Below are positions 1 to 6,113 of a stretch of DNA of 11,128 nt, in pieces; the first letter of the stretch is position 1; each line of letters begins with the position of its first letter. A model generated the notes under the pieces. It did not search any database, was not told the origin of the DNA, and saw nothing but the letters and a program-made list of their open reading frames with translations. The stretch is from assembly GCA_028873745.1 (NCBI GenBank), contig JAPPNT010000008.1, positions 421 through 11,548 of the forward strand, read 5' to 3'. The position numbers and the translations under genes were made by a program. The DNA is from Chloroflexota bacterium (GTDB lineage Bacteria; Chloroflexota; Dehalococcoidia; Lucifugimonadales; UBA1127).

Positions 1-130
1 AAATGCTCAACCCTTTCCCCCGTTGGGGGGGGGCGCAAATGTTTTATTTCGCGGACTTTAACCGGCCCGCCCGCGGGGGGCTTGGGGGCGGGGCGGGGGG
101 CGCACCTCTGTTCCCGTTGGTTGGTGCGAG
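1..130. other. Non-coding G/C-skewed region after rpsI
   Basis: No gene is recognisable here. The plus strand carries a run of nine G at 25-33, a small imperfect AT hairpin (34-53, CGCAAAT / ATTT-C-GCG), and a G-rich stretch at 75-100. On the minus strand, which is the direction of transcription, CCCGCCC (97-91 or 92-86) can pair with GGGCGGG (72-66) to form a GC hairpin, but no U-run follows, so it is only a weak terminator candidate. A plus-strand open frame covers the region and continues antisense through most of rpsI; it shows no protein-family likeness. Confidence 0.6.
75..100 (+). other. G-quadruplex motif downstream of rpsI
   Basis: Four G-tracts on the plus strand: 75-80 (six G), 84-88 (five G), 90-93 (four G) and 95-100 (six G), with loops of three, one and one bases. 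This meets the standard G-quadruplex pattern easily. The G-rich strand is the template strand for the ribosomal block, and it lies 31-56 bases past the rpsI stop. Confidence 0.6.
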
Positions 131-550
131 CTACCGCTTGGTGTACTGGGGAGCGCGGCGGGCCCGCTTGAGGCCGTACTTCTTACGCTCCTTGATGCGG
201 GCGTCGCGGGTCAGCATGCCGTGGCTCCGAAGGAGCGGCTTGAGGTTCGGGTCGAAGGCGAGCAGGCCGCGGGCGATGCCGTGCCGCAGAGCGTCGCCCC
301 AGGCGGCGAGGCCGCCGCCGTGGCACTTGGCCACGACCGTGAACTTGCCAAGGTTGTCGGTCACCTGCAGGGGCTCGATTGCGGCTGACTGCCAGGTCAC
401 CCACGGCAGCGCCTGTTCCAGCGAGCGGCCGTTGACCACAACCTCGCCGCCGCCGGGGTAGAGGCGCACCTGGGCCACCGCGCTCTTGCGCTTGCCGGTG
501 CCGTAGTAGTATTGCTGGTCGCTCGATGCCTGTGCCGGGCGTGTCGTCAT
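131..550 (-). CDS. rpsI: 30S ribosomal protein S9
   Basis: A 139-residue S9, whose C-terminal tail reaches the P site and contacts the initiator/peptidyl tRNA anticodon stem-loop. YYYGTGKRKSAVAQVRLYPG opens the fold; LQVTDNLGKFTV and RHGIARGLLAFDPNLKPLLR follow; the ending RDARIKERKKYGLKRARRAP, QYTKR is canonical with the terminal KR. One segment is unusual: where most bacteria have GGGxxGQAGAxRHGI, this protein reads GGGLAAWGDALRHGI, the same length but with the GQAG core replaced. ATG 550 has GAGGAAGGG upstream, 21 bases after the rplM stop. This is the last recognisable gene of the block. Confidence 0.96.
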   Translation of the reverse strand: MTTRPAQASSDQQYYYGTGKRKSAVAQVRLYPGGGEVVVNGRSLEQALPWVTWQSAAIEPLQVTDNLGKFTVVAKCHGGGLAAWGDALRHGIARGLLAFDPNLKPLLRSHGMLTRDARIKERKKYGLKRARRAPQYTKR

Positions 551-571
551 GTCGAACCCTTCCTCGTCTTG

Positions 572-1045
572 CTACGCTTCCTCACCGGGCGCGGGGACGT
601 CCGGGGCGTACCCGGTTATCTGTGCCTGGTGGGGGTGGTCCGGGCCTGGATATATCTTCATGCGCTTCAGCATGTGCCGGCCCATCGTCGTCTTGGGCAG
701 CATCCCCCACACGGCCTGCTCGATCACCTTGTTGGGCCGCCGCTCCAGCATCTTGTTCATGGGCACGCTTCTGAGGCCTCCCTGGTAGCCGCTGTGCCAG
801 TTGTAGACTTTCTGCTCGCGCTTGTTGCCGGTGGTGTGCACGCTGGCCGAGTTCACCACCACGACGAAGTCTCCCGTGTTGATGTTCGCGGTGTAGGTGG
901 GCCGGTGCTTCCCCTGCAGGATGGTCGCGATCTGCACGGCCAGGCGGCCCAGCGGCGTCTTCGACGCGTCGAACAGGTGCCACCGCGGGCTCAGCTCTGA
1001 AGGCTTCGCGACGTATGTGCGTGTCCGCTTTACACTTGTTGCCAT
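572..1045 (-). CDS. rplM: 50S ribosomal protein L13
   Basis: A 157-residue L13, an early-assembly protein of the large subunit; usually co-transcribed with S9. Signatures: TYVAKPSELSPRWHLFDASK, TPLGRLAVQIATILQGKHRP, NTGDFVVVVNS, TGNKREQKVYNWHSGYQGGL, and ERRPNKVIEQAVWGMLPKTT, followed by MKIYPGPDHPHQAQ. The C-terminus (ITGYAPDVPAPGEEA) is a few residues longer than in many species. ATG 1045 follows a strong AAGGAGGA by five bases; the longer open frame upstream is truA territory. It overlaps truA by 16 bases. Confidence 0.97.
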   Translation of the reverse strand: MATSVKRTRTYVAKPSELSPRWHLFDASKTPLGRLAVQIATILQGKHRPTYTANINTGDFVVVVNSASVHTTGNKREQKVYNWHSGYQGGLRSVPMNKMLERRPNKVIEQAVWGMLPKTTMGRHMLKRMKIYPGPDHPHQAQITGYAPDVPAPGEEA

Positions 1046-1890
1046 GGCGGTCCTCCTTGATCCGGGCCAGGAGCCTCGGGCCAAGGCCCTCCTCTCTCTC
1101 GCAGCCCTCCCGGGCCGCTGATGTCCAGTATTCCCTTTGGATAGACTATGTGCATCAGGTAGAGGCCATTCGCCGGAAGCGCGGGGCCTCCGCCTGCCCT
1201 CTCCGTACCGTCCAGGAGGGCGGGCACCGTCGCCTCACTCACCCTTCCTTGCCCGACGCGCACCAGCGTACCGGCAATGCGCCGGGCCTGCTGCGGCAGA
1301 AAGGCGTTGGCGGTCATGTCTATGCCCACCAACGGCCCCTGCCGCCACACATCCAGGCCGAAGACCTCTCGAACGGTGTCGTGGAGCCTCGACTTTGCCA
1401 CGCCGCAGAAGGCGCGGAAGTCGCGGACGCCACGAAACGCCCCCGCGGCCCGGGTCATCGCCTCCACGTCCAACTCCTGACGGAGGTGGCAGGCGAATCG
1501 CGCCCACAGAGCCGACGACTCCGGCTGGTTCAGGACGAGGTACCGGTACGTCCTTCGCCGGGCGTCGCGCCTTGGATCGAAGTCCAACCCGACCTCCGCG
1601 CCGGCTACCACGCGGATGTCCGGCGGCAAGGCGCCGTTCAGCGCCCCAGGGTACATGCTTGCCGGATAGCCCGCGTTGGTCGTGAAGGCGACCACCTGTC
1701 CCCAGGCGTGTGCGCCCCGGTCTGTACGGCCCGCGCCGTGTGTCTTAACGTGCTCGCCCAGGAGTTCGTGGAGCGCTCGCTCCAACTCGCCCTGGACAGT
1801 CGGCCCAGACGACTGGGCCTGAAATCCCCGGTACCCCGTGCCCTCGTACTCAACGATGAGTGCGATGCGGTGACGGGATCCCGAGGTCAA
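1030..1890 (-). CDS. truA: tRNA pseudouridine synthase A
   Basis: A 286-residue TruA, which converts uridines 38-40 in the anticodon arm of many tRNAs to pseudouridine. The N-terminal ALIVEYEGTGYRGFQAQ and the catalytic motif GAGRTDRGAHA with nucleophile D57 are clear, as are PDIRVV, RTYRYLVLN, DFRAFCG and the ANAFLPQQARRIAGTLVRVG segment. The conserved fold ends near residue 251 (YLMHIVYP); the last 35 residues form a glycine/proline-rich tail that runs through the rplM ribosome binding site and ends 16 bases inside rplM. The start is a TTG at 1890 with GGGGAAGG upstream; no ATG is available. Position after rplQ and before rplM is common in Firmicutes and other phyla. Confidence 0.95.
   Translation of the reverse strand: MTSGSRHRIALIVEYEGTGYRGFQAQSSGPTVQGELERALHELLGEHVKTHGAGRTDRGAHAWGQVVAFTTNAGYPASMYPGALNGALPPDIRVVAGAEVGLDFDPRRDARRRTYRYLVLNQPESSALWARFACHLRQELDVEAMTRAAGAFRGVRDFRAFCGVAKSRLHDTVREVFGLDVWRQGPLVGIDMTANAFLPQQARRIAGTLVRVGQGRVSEATVPALLDGTERAGGGPALPANGLYLMHIVYPKGILDISGPGGLRERGGPWPEAPGPDQGGPPWQQV
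1051..1058 (-). promoter_or_regulatory. Ribosome binding site of rplM inside truA
   Basis: AAGGAGGA five bases before the ATG at 1045. It is the best Shine-Dalgarno of this end of the block and lies within the coding sequence of the TruA tail, fixing the L13 start against the longer open frame. Confidence 0.85.
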
Positions 1891-1908
1891 CCCTGCACAC
1901 CTTCCCCG

Positions 1909-2304
1909 CTAGACAAGCTCAATGAGGGCGATAGGTGCGGCGTCTCCCTTGCGAAAGCCGAGCTTCATGATGCGGGTGTACCCGCCGGGCCGCTCCTTGT
2001 ACTTGGGAGCGAGTTCATCGAAGAGCTTTCTGATGACCTGATTGTCCTGCACGAAGGCGTACGCCATCCTGCGGCAGTGCACGGCTCGCGCCCGGTTCTC
2101 GGGCGTGTCGCCGTCGTCCAATGCCCTTGCGGCGCGGCAACCCCACGCGATGAAGCGCTCGGCCACCGGGCGCAGCGCCTTGGCCCGCGCCTCAGTGGTC
2201 TTGATGCGGCCGTGCAGGATGAGGGAACGCGCGAGCCCCTTGTAGAGCGCCTTGCGTTGCCCAGTATTCCTGCCCAGCTTGTGAATGCCGATGTTATGAC
2301 GCAT
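1909..2304 (-). CDS. rplQ: 50S ribosomal protein L17
   Basis: A 131-residue L17, a large-subunit protein near the polypeptide exit tunnel. The canonical N-terminus MRHNIGIHKLGRNTGQRKAL is followed by GLARSLILHGRIKTTEARAK, the LRPVAERFIAW segment, a middle section (CRAARALDDGDTPENRARAV) and the ending GGYTRIMKLGFRKGDAAPIA, IELV. The length is within the usual 115-135 for this type. It starts 5 bases after the rpoA stop, with an AAGGAG inside the last rpoA codons, so the two are probably coupled. truA begins 18 bases downstream. Confidence 0.97.
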   Translation of the reverse strand: MRHNIGIHKLGRNTGQRKALYKGLARSLILHGRIKTTEARAKALRPVAERFIAWGCRAARALDDGDTPENRARAVHCRRMAYAFVQDNQVIRKLFDELAPKYKERPGGYTRIMKLGFRKGDAAPIALIELV

Positions 2305-2309
2305 GGCCC

Positions 2310-3404
2310 TTAGGTCTCCTTGGGATTGTCGTCGAGGTCGTCCTCGTCATCGTCGTCGTCGTCTTCCTCATCCGGAGGCGCCTCATCTTCGACCACCGCA
2401 ACCGCTGAAGCCTCTACCTCGGCGCTCCTGGACCAGGCGCTGTCCGGCTGCGGCAGATTGTTGTCCTCAAGCCGCGCCCGAAGCTCCTCGAGGGACTTTT
2501 CGCCGAAGTTGCGAATCTTCAGGAGCTCCTCCGCCGTCCGCTCCAGGACCTCGCCCACCTTGTTGATCCCGGCGCGCTTGAGGCAGTTCAGGGTGCGGGA
2601 GGAGAGCTCGAGCTTCTCTACCGTGATGTTGTAGATCTCGGCGGGGATGCCCGCGCCGGGACCCGACTCGCCGCTGGACTCCAGACCGGCGCCGATGAGC
2701 AGGGCGCTGTGGTCCATGAGCACCTTGGCGGCGGTGTGCACCGCGTCGAGGGGAGAGATCGTCCGGTCCGTCCAGACCTCCAGCACCAGCCGCTCGTAGT
2801 CGGTCACCTGGCCGACGCGGGTGTGCTCGACCGCGAAGTTGACCTTGCGGACGGGGCTGAAGATGGCGTCGACGGGCAGCGTGCCGATGGAGTAACCGAC
2901 GGCCTGCTGGGCGGGCTCGTAGCCGGTGCCCTTCTCCACGTTGAACTCCATGTTCAGGGTGCCCTCGTCCGAGTCCAGCGTGGCAAGGTGCAGATCCGGG
3001 TTGACGATCTCGAAGTCGGCGGGGGCGACGATGTCGCCGGCGTAGACCTCGCCCGGGCCGCGGGCTTCAAGGCGAAGCCGCCCGGGCCGCTCCGTGTGGG
3101 CGCGCAGCCGGATCGTCTTGACGCGCTGGATGACCTCCATCACCTCCTCCTTCATGTGGGGGAGGGTGGAGTACTCGTGAAGCACGCCGTCGATGCGGAC
3201 CCACGTGACCGCGGCGCCCGGAATGGAGCTCAGCAGCACACGGCGCAGGGGGTTGCCCAGCGTCGTGGCAAAGCCGCGCTCCAGGGGCTCCAACGTGAAC
3301 TTGCCGTAGGTCTCGTCAAGCTCCAGGGTCTTGACCTCCGGCTTGGGAACAGCCGGCCCAGGCTGTACATCCTGGGCCGGGCCTATCATGACAAATGACT
3401 CCAA
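2310..3404 (-). CDS. rpoA: DNA-directed RNA polymerase alpha subunit, with acidic C-terminal tail
   Basis: Alpha subunit of RNA polymerase, 364 residues from the start used. The N-terminal dimerisation domain shows LEPLERGFATTLGNPLRRVL and SSIPGAAVTWVRIDGVLHEY; the insertion region and the DRTISPLDAVHTAAKVL segment follow; the C-terminal domain at about 266-318 has SRTLNCLKRAGI (R, N, C of the DNA-contacting patch) and KIRNFGEKSLEEL. Beyond it lie some 46 extra residues ending in an aspartate/glutamate-rich stretch. The start is uncertain: TTG 3404 has GAGGAG 8 bases upstream; ATG 3389 has GGAG 9 bases upstream; a GTG at 3449 touching the rpsD stop is less likely. The usual LLNLK-type segment reads IQRVK here. 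rplQ follows after 5 bases. Confidence 0.94.
   Translation of the reverse strand: MESFVMIGPAQDVQPGPAVPKPEVKTLELDETYGKFTLEPLERGFATTLGNPLRRVLLSSIPGAAVTWVRIDGVLHEYSTLPHMKEEVMEVIQRVKTIRLRAHTERPGRLRLEARGPGEVYAGDIVAPADFEIVNPDLHLATLDSDEGTLNMEFNVEKGTGYEPAQQAVGYSIGTLPVDAIFSPVRKVNFAVEHTRVGQVTDYERLVLEVWTDRTISPLDAVHTAAKVLMDHSALLIGAGLESSGESGPGAGIPAEIYNITVEKLELSSRTLNCLKRAGINKVGEVLERTAEELLKIRNFGEKSLEELRARLEDNNLPQPDSAWSRSAEVEASAVAVVEDEAPPDEEDDDDDDEDDLDDNPKET
2328..2376 (-). repeat. Trinucleotide-like low-complexity tract encoding the acidic RpoA tail
   Basis: On the plus strand a run of GTC/ATC/TTC/CTC triplets (minus strand GAC/GAT/GAG), the coding basis of the aspartate/glutamate run in RpoA. Codons vary between GAC, GAT and GAG, so the run is not a perfect microsatellite, but its slippage potential could make the tail length vary between related strains. 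Confidence 0.6.
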
Positions 3405-3412
3405 TGTAGCTG

Positions 3413-3418
3413 CTCCTC
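3413..3418 (-). promoter_or_regulatory. Ribosome binding site of rpoA
   Basis: GAGGAG 8 bases before the TTG at 3404-3402. It is the strongest site in the rpsD-rpoA gap and is why I prefer the TTG to the ATG at 3389, which has only GGAG upstream. The choice changes the protein by five residues. Confidence 0.55.
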
Positions 3419-3448
3419 GTTCGATACAGATCTGACGCTTCGCCCGCA

Positions 3449-4075
3449 CTAGCGGGAGTAGAACTCCACGATGAGCCGCGTGTCCACGGCTGTGTCGATG
3501 TCACCCTCCTCCGGGAGATTGGCGACGCGTCCCTTCATGTTGTCGGCGTCGAGCTCCAACCAGCGGGGGATGGTCCTCTTGGGAATGCCTTCCTTGACGG
3601 CCTTGGCGAAGTCCCGCTCCATGCTGGAGTCCTTCCAGCCAATCTCATCGCCCGCCTTCACGACGAAGGAGGGGATGTCCACCTTCCGGCCATTCACCGT
3701 GTAGTGGCCGTGCAGGACCATCTGCCGGGCCTGGGCGCGCGAGTCGGAGAAGTTCAGCCTGTAAACCACGTTGTCCAACCGGCGCTCCAGGAGCTGCAGG
3801 AGGTACTGGCCGGTGATGCCGGGGCGCTTCTGCGCCTGCACCACGTTGCGCAGGAACTGGTGCTCACGGAGGCCGTAGGTGTAGCGCAGCTTCTGCTTCT
3901 CCCGCAGCCGGACGGCGTAGTCCGACGGGCGGCGCCGCGAGGGCCGGGAGGCGCCGGGAGTGTTGCGGCGCTTCTCAATGGCGCAGCGAGGGGTGTAGCA
4001 GCGCTCCCCCTTCAGGTAGAGTTTCTCGCCCACCTGCCGGCACTGCCGGCAAACCGGTCCGGTATACCGTCCCAT
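3449..4075 (-). CDS. rpsD: 30S ribosomal protein S4, zinc-binding type
   Basis: A 208-residue S4, a primary 16S rRNA binding protein that nucleates 30S assembly and, in E. coli, represses the alpha operon. The N-terminal zinc site is intact: C9, C12, C26 and C31, with the C-x2-C-x13-C-x4-C spacing. The S4 RNA-binding domain is visible as RRLDNVVYRLNFSDSRAQAR and HGHYTVNGRKVDIPSFVVKAGD. It ends VDTRLIVEFYSR, canonical. The open frame starts 13 codons earlier inside rpsK, but ATG 4075 with AGGAGAG just upstream gives the expected MGRYTGPVCRQC. A possible GTG for rpoA overlaps the TAG stop. Confidence 0.97.
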   Translation of the reverse strand: MGRYTGPVCRQCRQVGEKLYLKGERCYTPRCAIEKRRNTPGASRPSRRRPSDYAVRLREKQKLRYTYGLREHQFLRNVVQAQKRPGITGQYLLQLLERRLDNVVYRLNFSDSRAQARQMVLHGHYTVNGRKVDIPSFVVKAGDEIGWKDSSMERDFAKAVKEGIPKRTIPRWLELDADNMKGRVANLPEEGDIDTAVDTRLIVEFYSR

Positions 4076-4083
4076 ATGCTCTC

Positions 4084-4467
4084 CTATACTCGGCGCTTCT
4101 TTGGCGGACGGCACCCGTTGTGCGGCGTTGGCGTCACGTCCCGAATGCCGGAAATCATCAGTCCCGCACCCTGCAGGGAGCGGATGGCGGCCTCACGGCC
4201 GGGGCCCGGGCCCTTGAGGTAGACCTCGACGCGCCGGAGGCCGTGCTCCATGCTCTTGCGCGCGGCGATCTCCGCGGCGCGGCCGGCGGCGAAGGCCGTG
4301 CCCTTGCGGGAGCCCTTGTAGCCGGCGGTGCCGGCCGTGCCCCACGCCAGGACGGCGCCCTGCGTATCCGTCAGGGTCACCAGCGTATTGTTGAACGTCG
4401 CCTTGATATAGGCCCTCCCTACCGGGACGGACTTACGTTCCCTGCGACGCGTTCCCCTTCTGGCCAT
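4084..4467 (-). CDS. rpsK: 30S ribosomal protein S11
   Basis: A 127-residue S11, platform protein of the small subunit next to the 3' end of 16S rRNA and the E site. Signatures: AYIKATFNNTLVTLTDTQG, the conserved AGTAGYKGSRKGTAFAAG, KSMEHGLRRVEVYLKGPGPG, and the invariant ending PHNGCRPPKKRRV. ATG start with AAGGAGG directly upstream. The 63-base spacer from rpsM contains TTGACA at 4506-4501 but no matching -10 box, so I do not call a promoter there. rpsD follows after 8 bases. Confidence 0.97.
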   Translation of the reverse strand: MARRGTRRRERKSVPVGRAYIKATFNNTLVTLTDTQGAVLAWGTAGTAGYKGSRKGTAFAAGRAAEIAARKSMEHGLRRVEVYLKGPGPGREAAIRSLQGAGLMISGIRDVTPTPHNGCRPPKKRRV

Positions 4468-4530
4468 GGGCCTCCTTTACCCCGCAGCACGTCCAGACGC
4501 TGTCAAACGGGCTTGGACACGCCCGAGATG

Positions 4531-4914
4531 CTACTTCTTAGCGGCGGCGCGGCGGCGTCCTGCCACCGTCTTCTTGGGACCCTTTCGAGTCCGGGCGTTC
4601 GTCCGCGAGCGCTGGCCGTTAACCGGCAGGCCGCGCACGTGCCGAATGCCCTGGAAGCTGCGGATCTCGATCTTCCGACGGATGTTCATCTGCACCTCGC
4701 GGCGCAGGTCACCCTCGACCTTGTACTGACGGTCGACAACCTCGCGAATGCGGGAGAGCTGGTCCTCGGCCAGGTCCCGGACGCGCGGGTTGTCCTCGAC
4801 GTTGGCCTCTGCCGCGATCTCCTTGGCGCGCGTCGCGCCGATGCCGTAGATGCTTCGCAGCGCGATCTCCAGCCGCTTGTGGTCCGGTATGTTGACGCCC
4901 GACACCAGTGCCAT
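4531..4914 (-). CDS. rpsM: 30S ribosomal protein S13
   Basis: A 127-residue S13, a head protein of the small subunit that forms bridges to L5 of the large subunit and contacts P-site tRNA. Visible signatures: GVNIPDHKRLEIALRSIYGI, the helix-two-turn-helix region IYGIGATRAKEI, the middle RREVQMNIRRKIEI, and the C-terminal RGLPVNGQRSRTNARTRKGP, followed by a basic tail (RRRAAAKK). The ATG has AGGAGG four to five bases upstream. It begins 21 bases after rpmJ and is separated from rpsK by 63 bases. Confidence 0.97.
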   Translation of the reverse strand: MALVSGVNIPDHKRLEIALRSIYGIGATRAKEIAAEANVEDNPRVRDLAEDQLSRIREVVDRQYKVEGDLRREVQMNIRRKIEIRSFQGIRHVRGLPVNGQRSRTNARTRKGPKKTVAGRRRAAAKK

Positions 4915-4935
4915 GGAACCCTCCTGCCTCAGGCT

Positions 4936-5049
4936 CTAGCCCTGACGCTGCTTGTGGCGCTTGTTGATGCAGATGATGCGCACCACGCCCTTGCGCTTGA
5001 TGACCTTGCAGTGCTCGCACCGCCTCTTTACCGATGGCTGGACCTGCAT
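4936..5049 (-). CDS. rpmJ: 50S ribosomal protein L36, zinc-binding type
   Basis: A 37-residue L36, too small for most ORF cut-offs. It begins MQVQPSVKRRCEHCKVIKRK and ends INKRHKQRQG. The zinc ligands are C11, C14, C27 and H32 (CxxC, 12 residues, C, four residues, H), the C+ form. L36 is the smallest large-subunit protein and helps organise 23S rRNA near the GTPase centre. ATG start with AAGGAG upstream, TAG stop, sitting between infA and rpsM as is typical. The N-terminal MQVQPSV differs slightly from the common MKVRPSV. Confidence 0.96.
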   Translation of the reverse strand: MQVQPSVKRRCEHCKVIKRKGVVRIICINKRHKQRQG

Positions 5050-5072
5050 GTTGACTCCTTGTCCCGCTCCGC

Positions 5073-5291
5073 CTACCGGAACCGGTACGTTACCCGCCCC
5101 CGGCTGAGGTCGTAGGGGGAGAGCTCCACCAGCACACGGTCTCCGGGGAGGATCCTGATGTAGTGCATCCGAATCCTGCCGGAAGCGTGGGCCAGCACCT
5201 CATGTTCATTTGCCAACTTCACACGGAACACCGCGTTGGGGAGCGCCTCCTCAACCGTTCCTTCTACCTCAATGGACTCTTTCTTTGGCAT
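5073..5291 (-). CDS. infA: Translation initiation factor IF-1
   Basis: A 72-residue IF-1, the small OB-fold (S1-type) factor that occupies the ribosomal A site during initiation. The whole protein follows the family closely: KESIEVEGTVEEALPNAVFRV, then HEVLAHASGRIRMHYIRILP, then GDRVLVELSPYDLSRGRVTY. The length is exactly the usual 72. ATG start with AAGGGG six bases upstream, 26 bases after the map stop. One small difference is ASGRIRMHYIRI where many bacteria have ISGKMRKNYIRI. rpmJ follows after 23 bases. Confidence 0.98.
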   Translation of the reverse strand: MPKKESIEVEGTVEEALPNAVFRVKLANEHEVLAHASGRIRMHYIRILPGDRVLVELSPYDLSRGRVTYRFR

Positions 5292-5301
5292 GCAACCCCT
5301 T

Positions 5302-5316
5302 GCCGGTTTGACCGGC
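5302..5316 (-). promoter_or_regulatory. Perfect 6-bp hairpin just upstream of the infA ribosome binding site
   Basis: On the minus strand GCCGGT-CAA-ACCGGC, a perfect 6-bp inverted repeat with a 3-base loop, lies one base after the map TAG and immediately before the AAGGGG that serves infA. No U-run follows, so it does not look like a terminator. Its placement would let it mark a 3' end for the map message or modulate access to the infA ribosome binding site. Short GC-rich repeats can arise by chance in a genome of this composition. Confidence 0.4.
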
Positions 5317-5317
5317 G

Positions 5318-6094
5318 CTATTCGCGCAGACGGGTCATTACCTCGGCCCCGTCCTCGCCCACGGCCATCGTGTGCTCAAAGTGCGCCGACAGTCTGCCGT
5401 CGGCGGTCACGACCGTCCAGCCGTCCTCCAGCGTCCTCGTCCGCCAGGTGCCCACGTTCAACATGGGCTCGATGGCGATGGCCATGCCCGCCCGGAGCAT
5501 CTGGCCCCGGCCGGCCACGCCGTAGTTGGGCACCTGCGGCTCCTCATGGAGCCGCCGCCCGATGCCGTGCCCGACGTACTCTCGAACGACCCCGTACCCG
5601 CGGCCCTCGGCGTACTTCTGCACGGCCTCGCCGATGTCGCCCAAACGGGCTCCCGCGCGTACCTGCGCGATGGCCTCGTTCAGCGACTCCCGCGTCGCCT
5701 CGATGAGCTTCAACGCCTCGTCCGAGACCTTGCCGACGGGCAAGGTCACCGCGGCATCGCCGTGCAGCCCGTCGACAATGGCGCCGACGTCGCACTTCAC
5801 GAGGTCGCCCTCCTTGAGCACCCGGCTGCCCGGGATGCCGTGGACGATCTCCTCGTTGACCGACGTGCATATCGTGGCCGGGAACCCCAGGTAGCCCAGG
5901 AAGGCCGGCTTGGCGTCGTGCTTGCTGAGCTCCTGCACCGCCACGTCGTTGAGGTCCTGCGTCGTCATCCCCGGCTCGACGGCGCGGGTGATGGCGGCGA
6001 TCATCCTGGCCACCACCTGACCCGCCTGCCGCATGGCCTCAAGCTCGCGCGGCGACTTTATCGACGGGCGCCGTGACGCTTCCGGTGATTCCAC
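5318..6094 (-). CDS. map: Methionine aminopeptidase, type I
   Basis: A 258-residue type I methionine aminopeptidase that removes the initiator methionine from nascent proteins using a dinuclear metal centre. All five metal ligands can be placed with the same spacing as E. coli Map: D102, D113, H176, E209 and E240; substrate-side histidines H85 (VHGIP) and H183 (LHEEP) are also present. There is no N-terminal zinc-finger or SH3-binding extension, so this is the short type Ia form. The start is a GTG at 6094 with GAGAGGT six bases upstream; it gives a short polar leader before the conserved IKSPRELEAMRQAG. It follows adk after the largest gap of the block and precedes infA by 26 bases. Confidence 0.96.
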   Translation of the reverse strand: MESPEASRRPSIKSPRELEAMRQAGQVVARMIAAITRAVEPGMTTQDLNDVAVQELSKHDAKPAFLGYLGFPATICTSVNEEIVHGIPGSRVLKEGDLVKCDVGAIVDGLHGDAAVTLPVGKVSDEALKLIEATRESLNEAIAQVRAGARLGDIGEAVQKYAEGRGYGVVREYVGHGIGRRLHEEPQVPNYGVAGRGQMLRAGMAIAIEPMLNVGTWRTRTLEDGWTVVTADGRLSAHFEHTMAVGEDGAEVMTRLRE

Positions 6095-6100
6095 AGGTCT

Positions 6101-6107
6101 ACCTCTC
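6101..6107 (-). promoter_or_regulatory. Ribosome binding site of map
   Basis: GAGAGGT six bases before the GTG at 6094-6092. No in-frame ATG nearby gives a complete N-terminal domain, so this site supports the GTG start. Confidence 0.6.
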
Positions 6108-6113
6108 TTGTAA

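Noticed and set aside
66..97. Intrinsic terminator after rpsI
   Set aside because: A 7-bp GC stem can form, but no U-run follows on the transcribed strand; kept only as a note in the region description.
1015..2313. Long plus-strand open frame (432 codons) across truA and rplQ
   Set aside because: It is antisense to two clearly identified genes, has no ribosome binding site or family likeness, and long antisense frames are expected in GC-rich coding DNA.
2709..3398. Plus-strand open frame opposite rpoA
   Set aside because: Mirror of the rpoA coding frame with no family likeness and no start signals.
4476..4506. TTGACA in the rpsM-rpsK spacer as a promoter
   Set aside because: The -35 hexamer is perfect, but at 16-19 base spacing the -10 positions read GGGGTA, GGGTAA or similar, with no TATAAT-like box.
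4501..4526. CGGGC...GCCCG hairpin in the rpsM-rpsK spacer as a terminator
   Set aside because: Only five base pairs with an eight-base loop and just three T after it; too weak to call.
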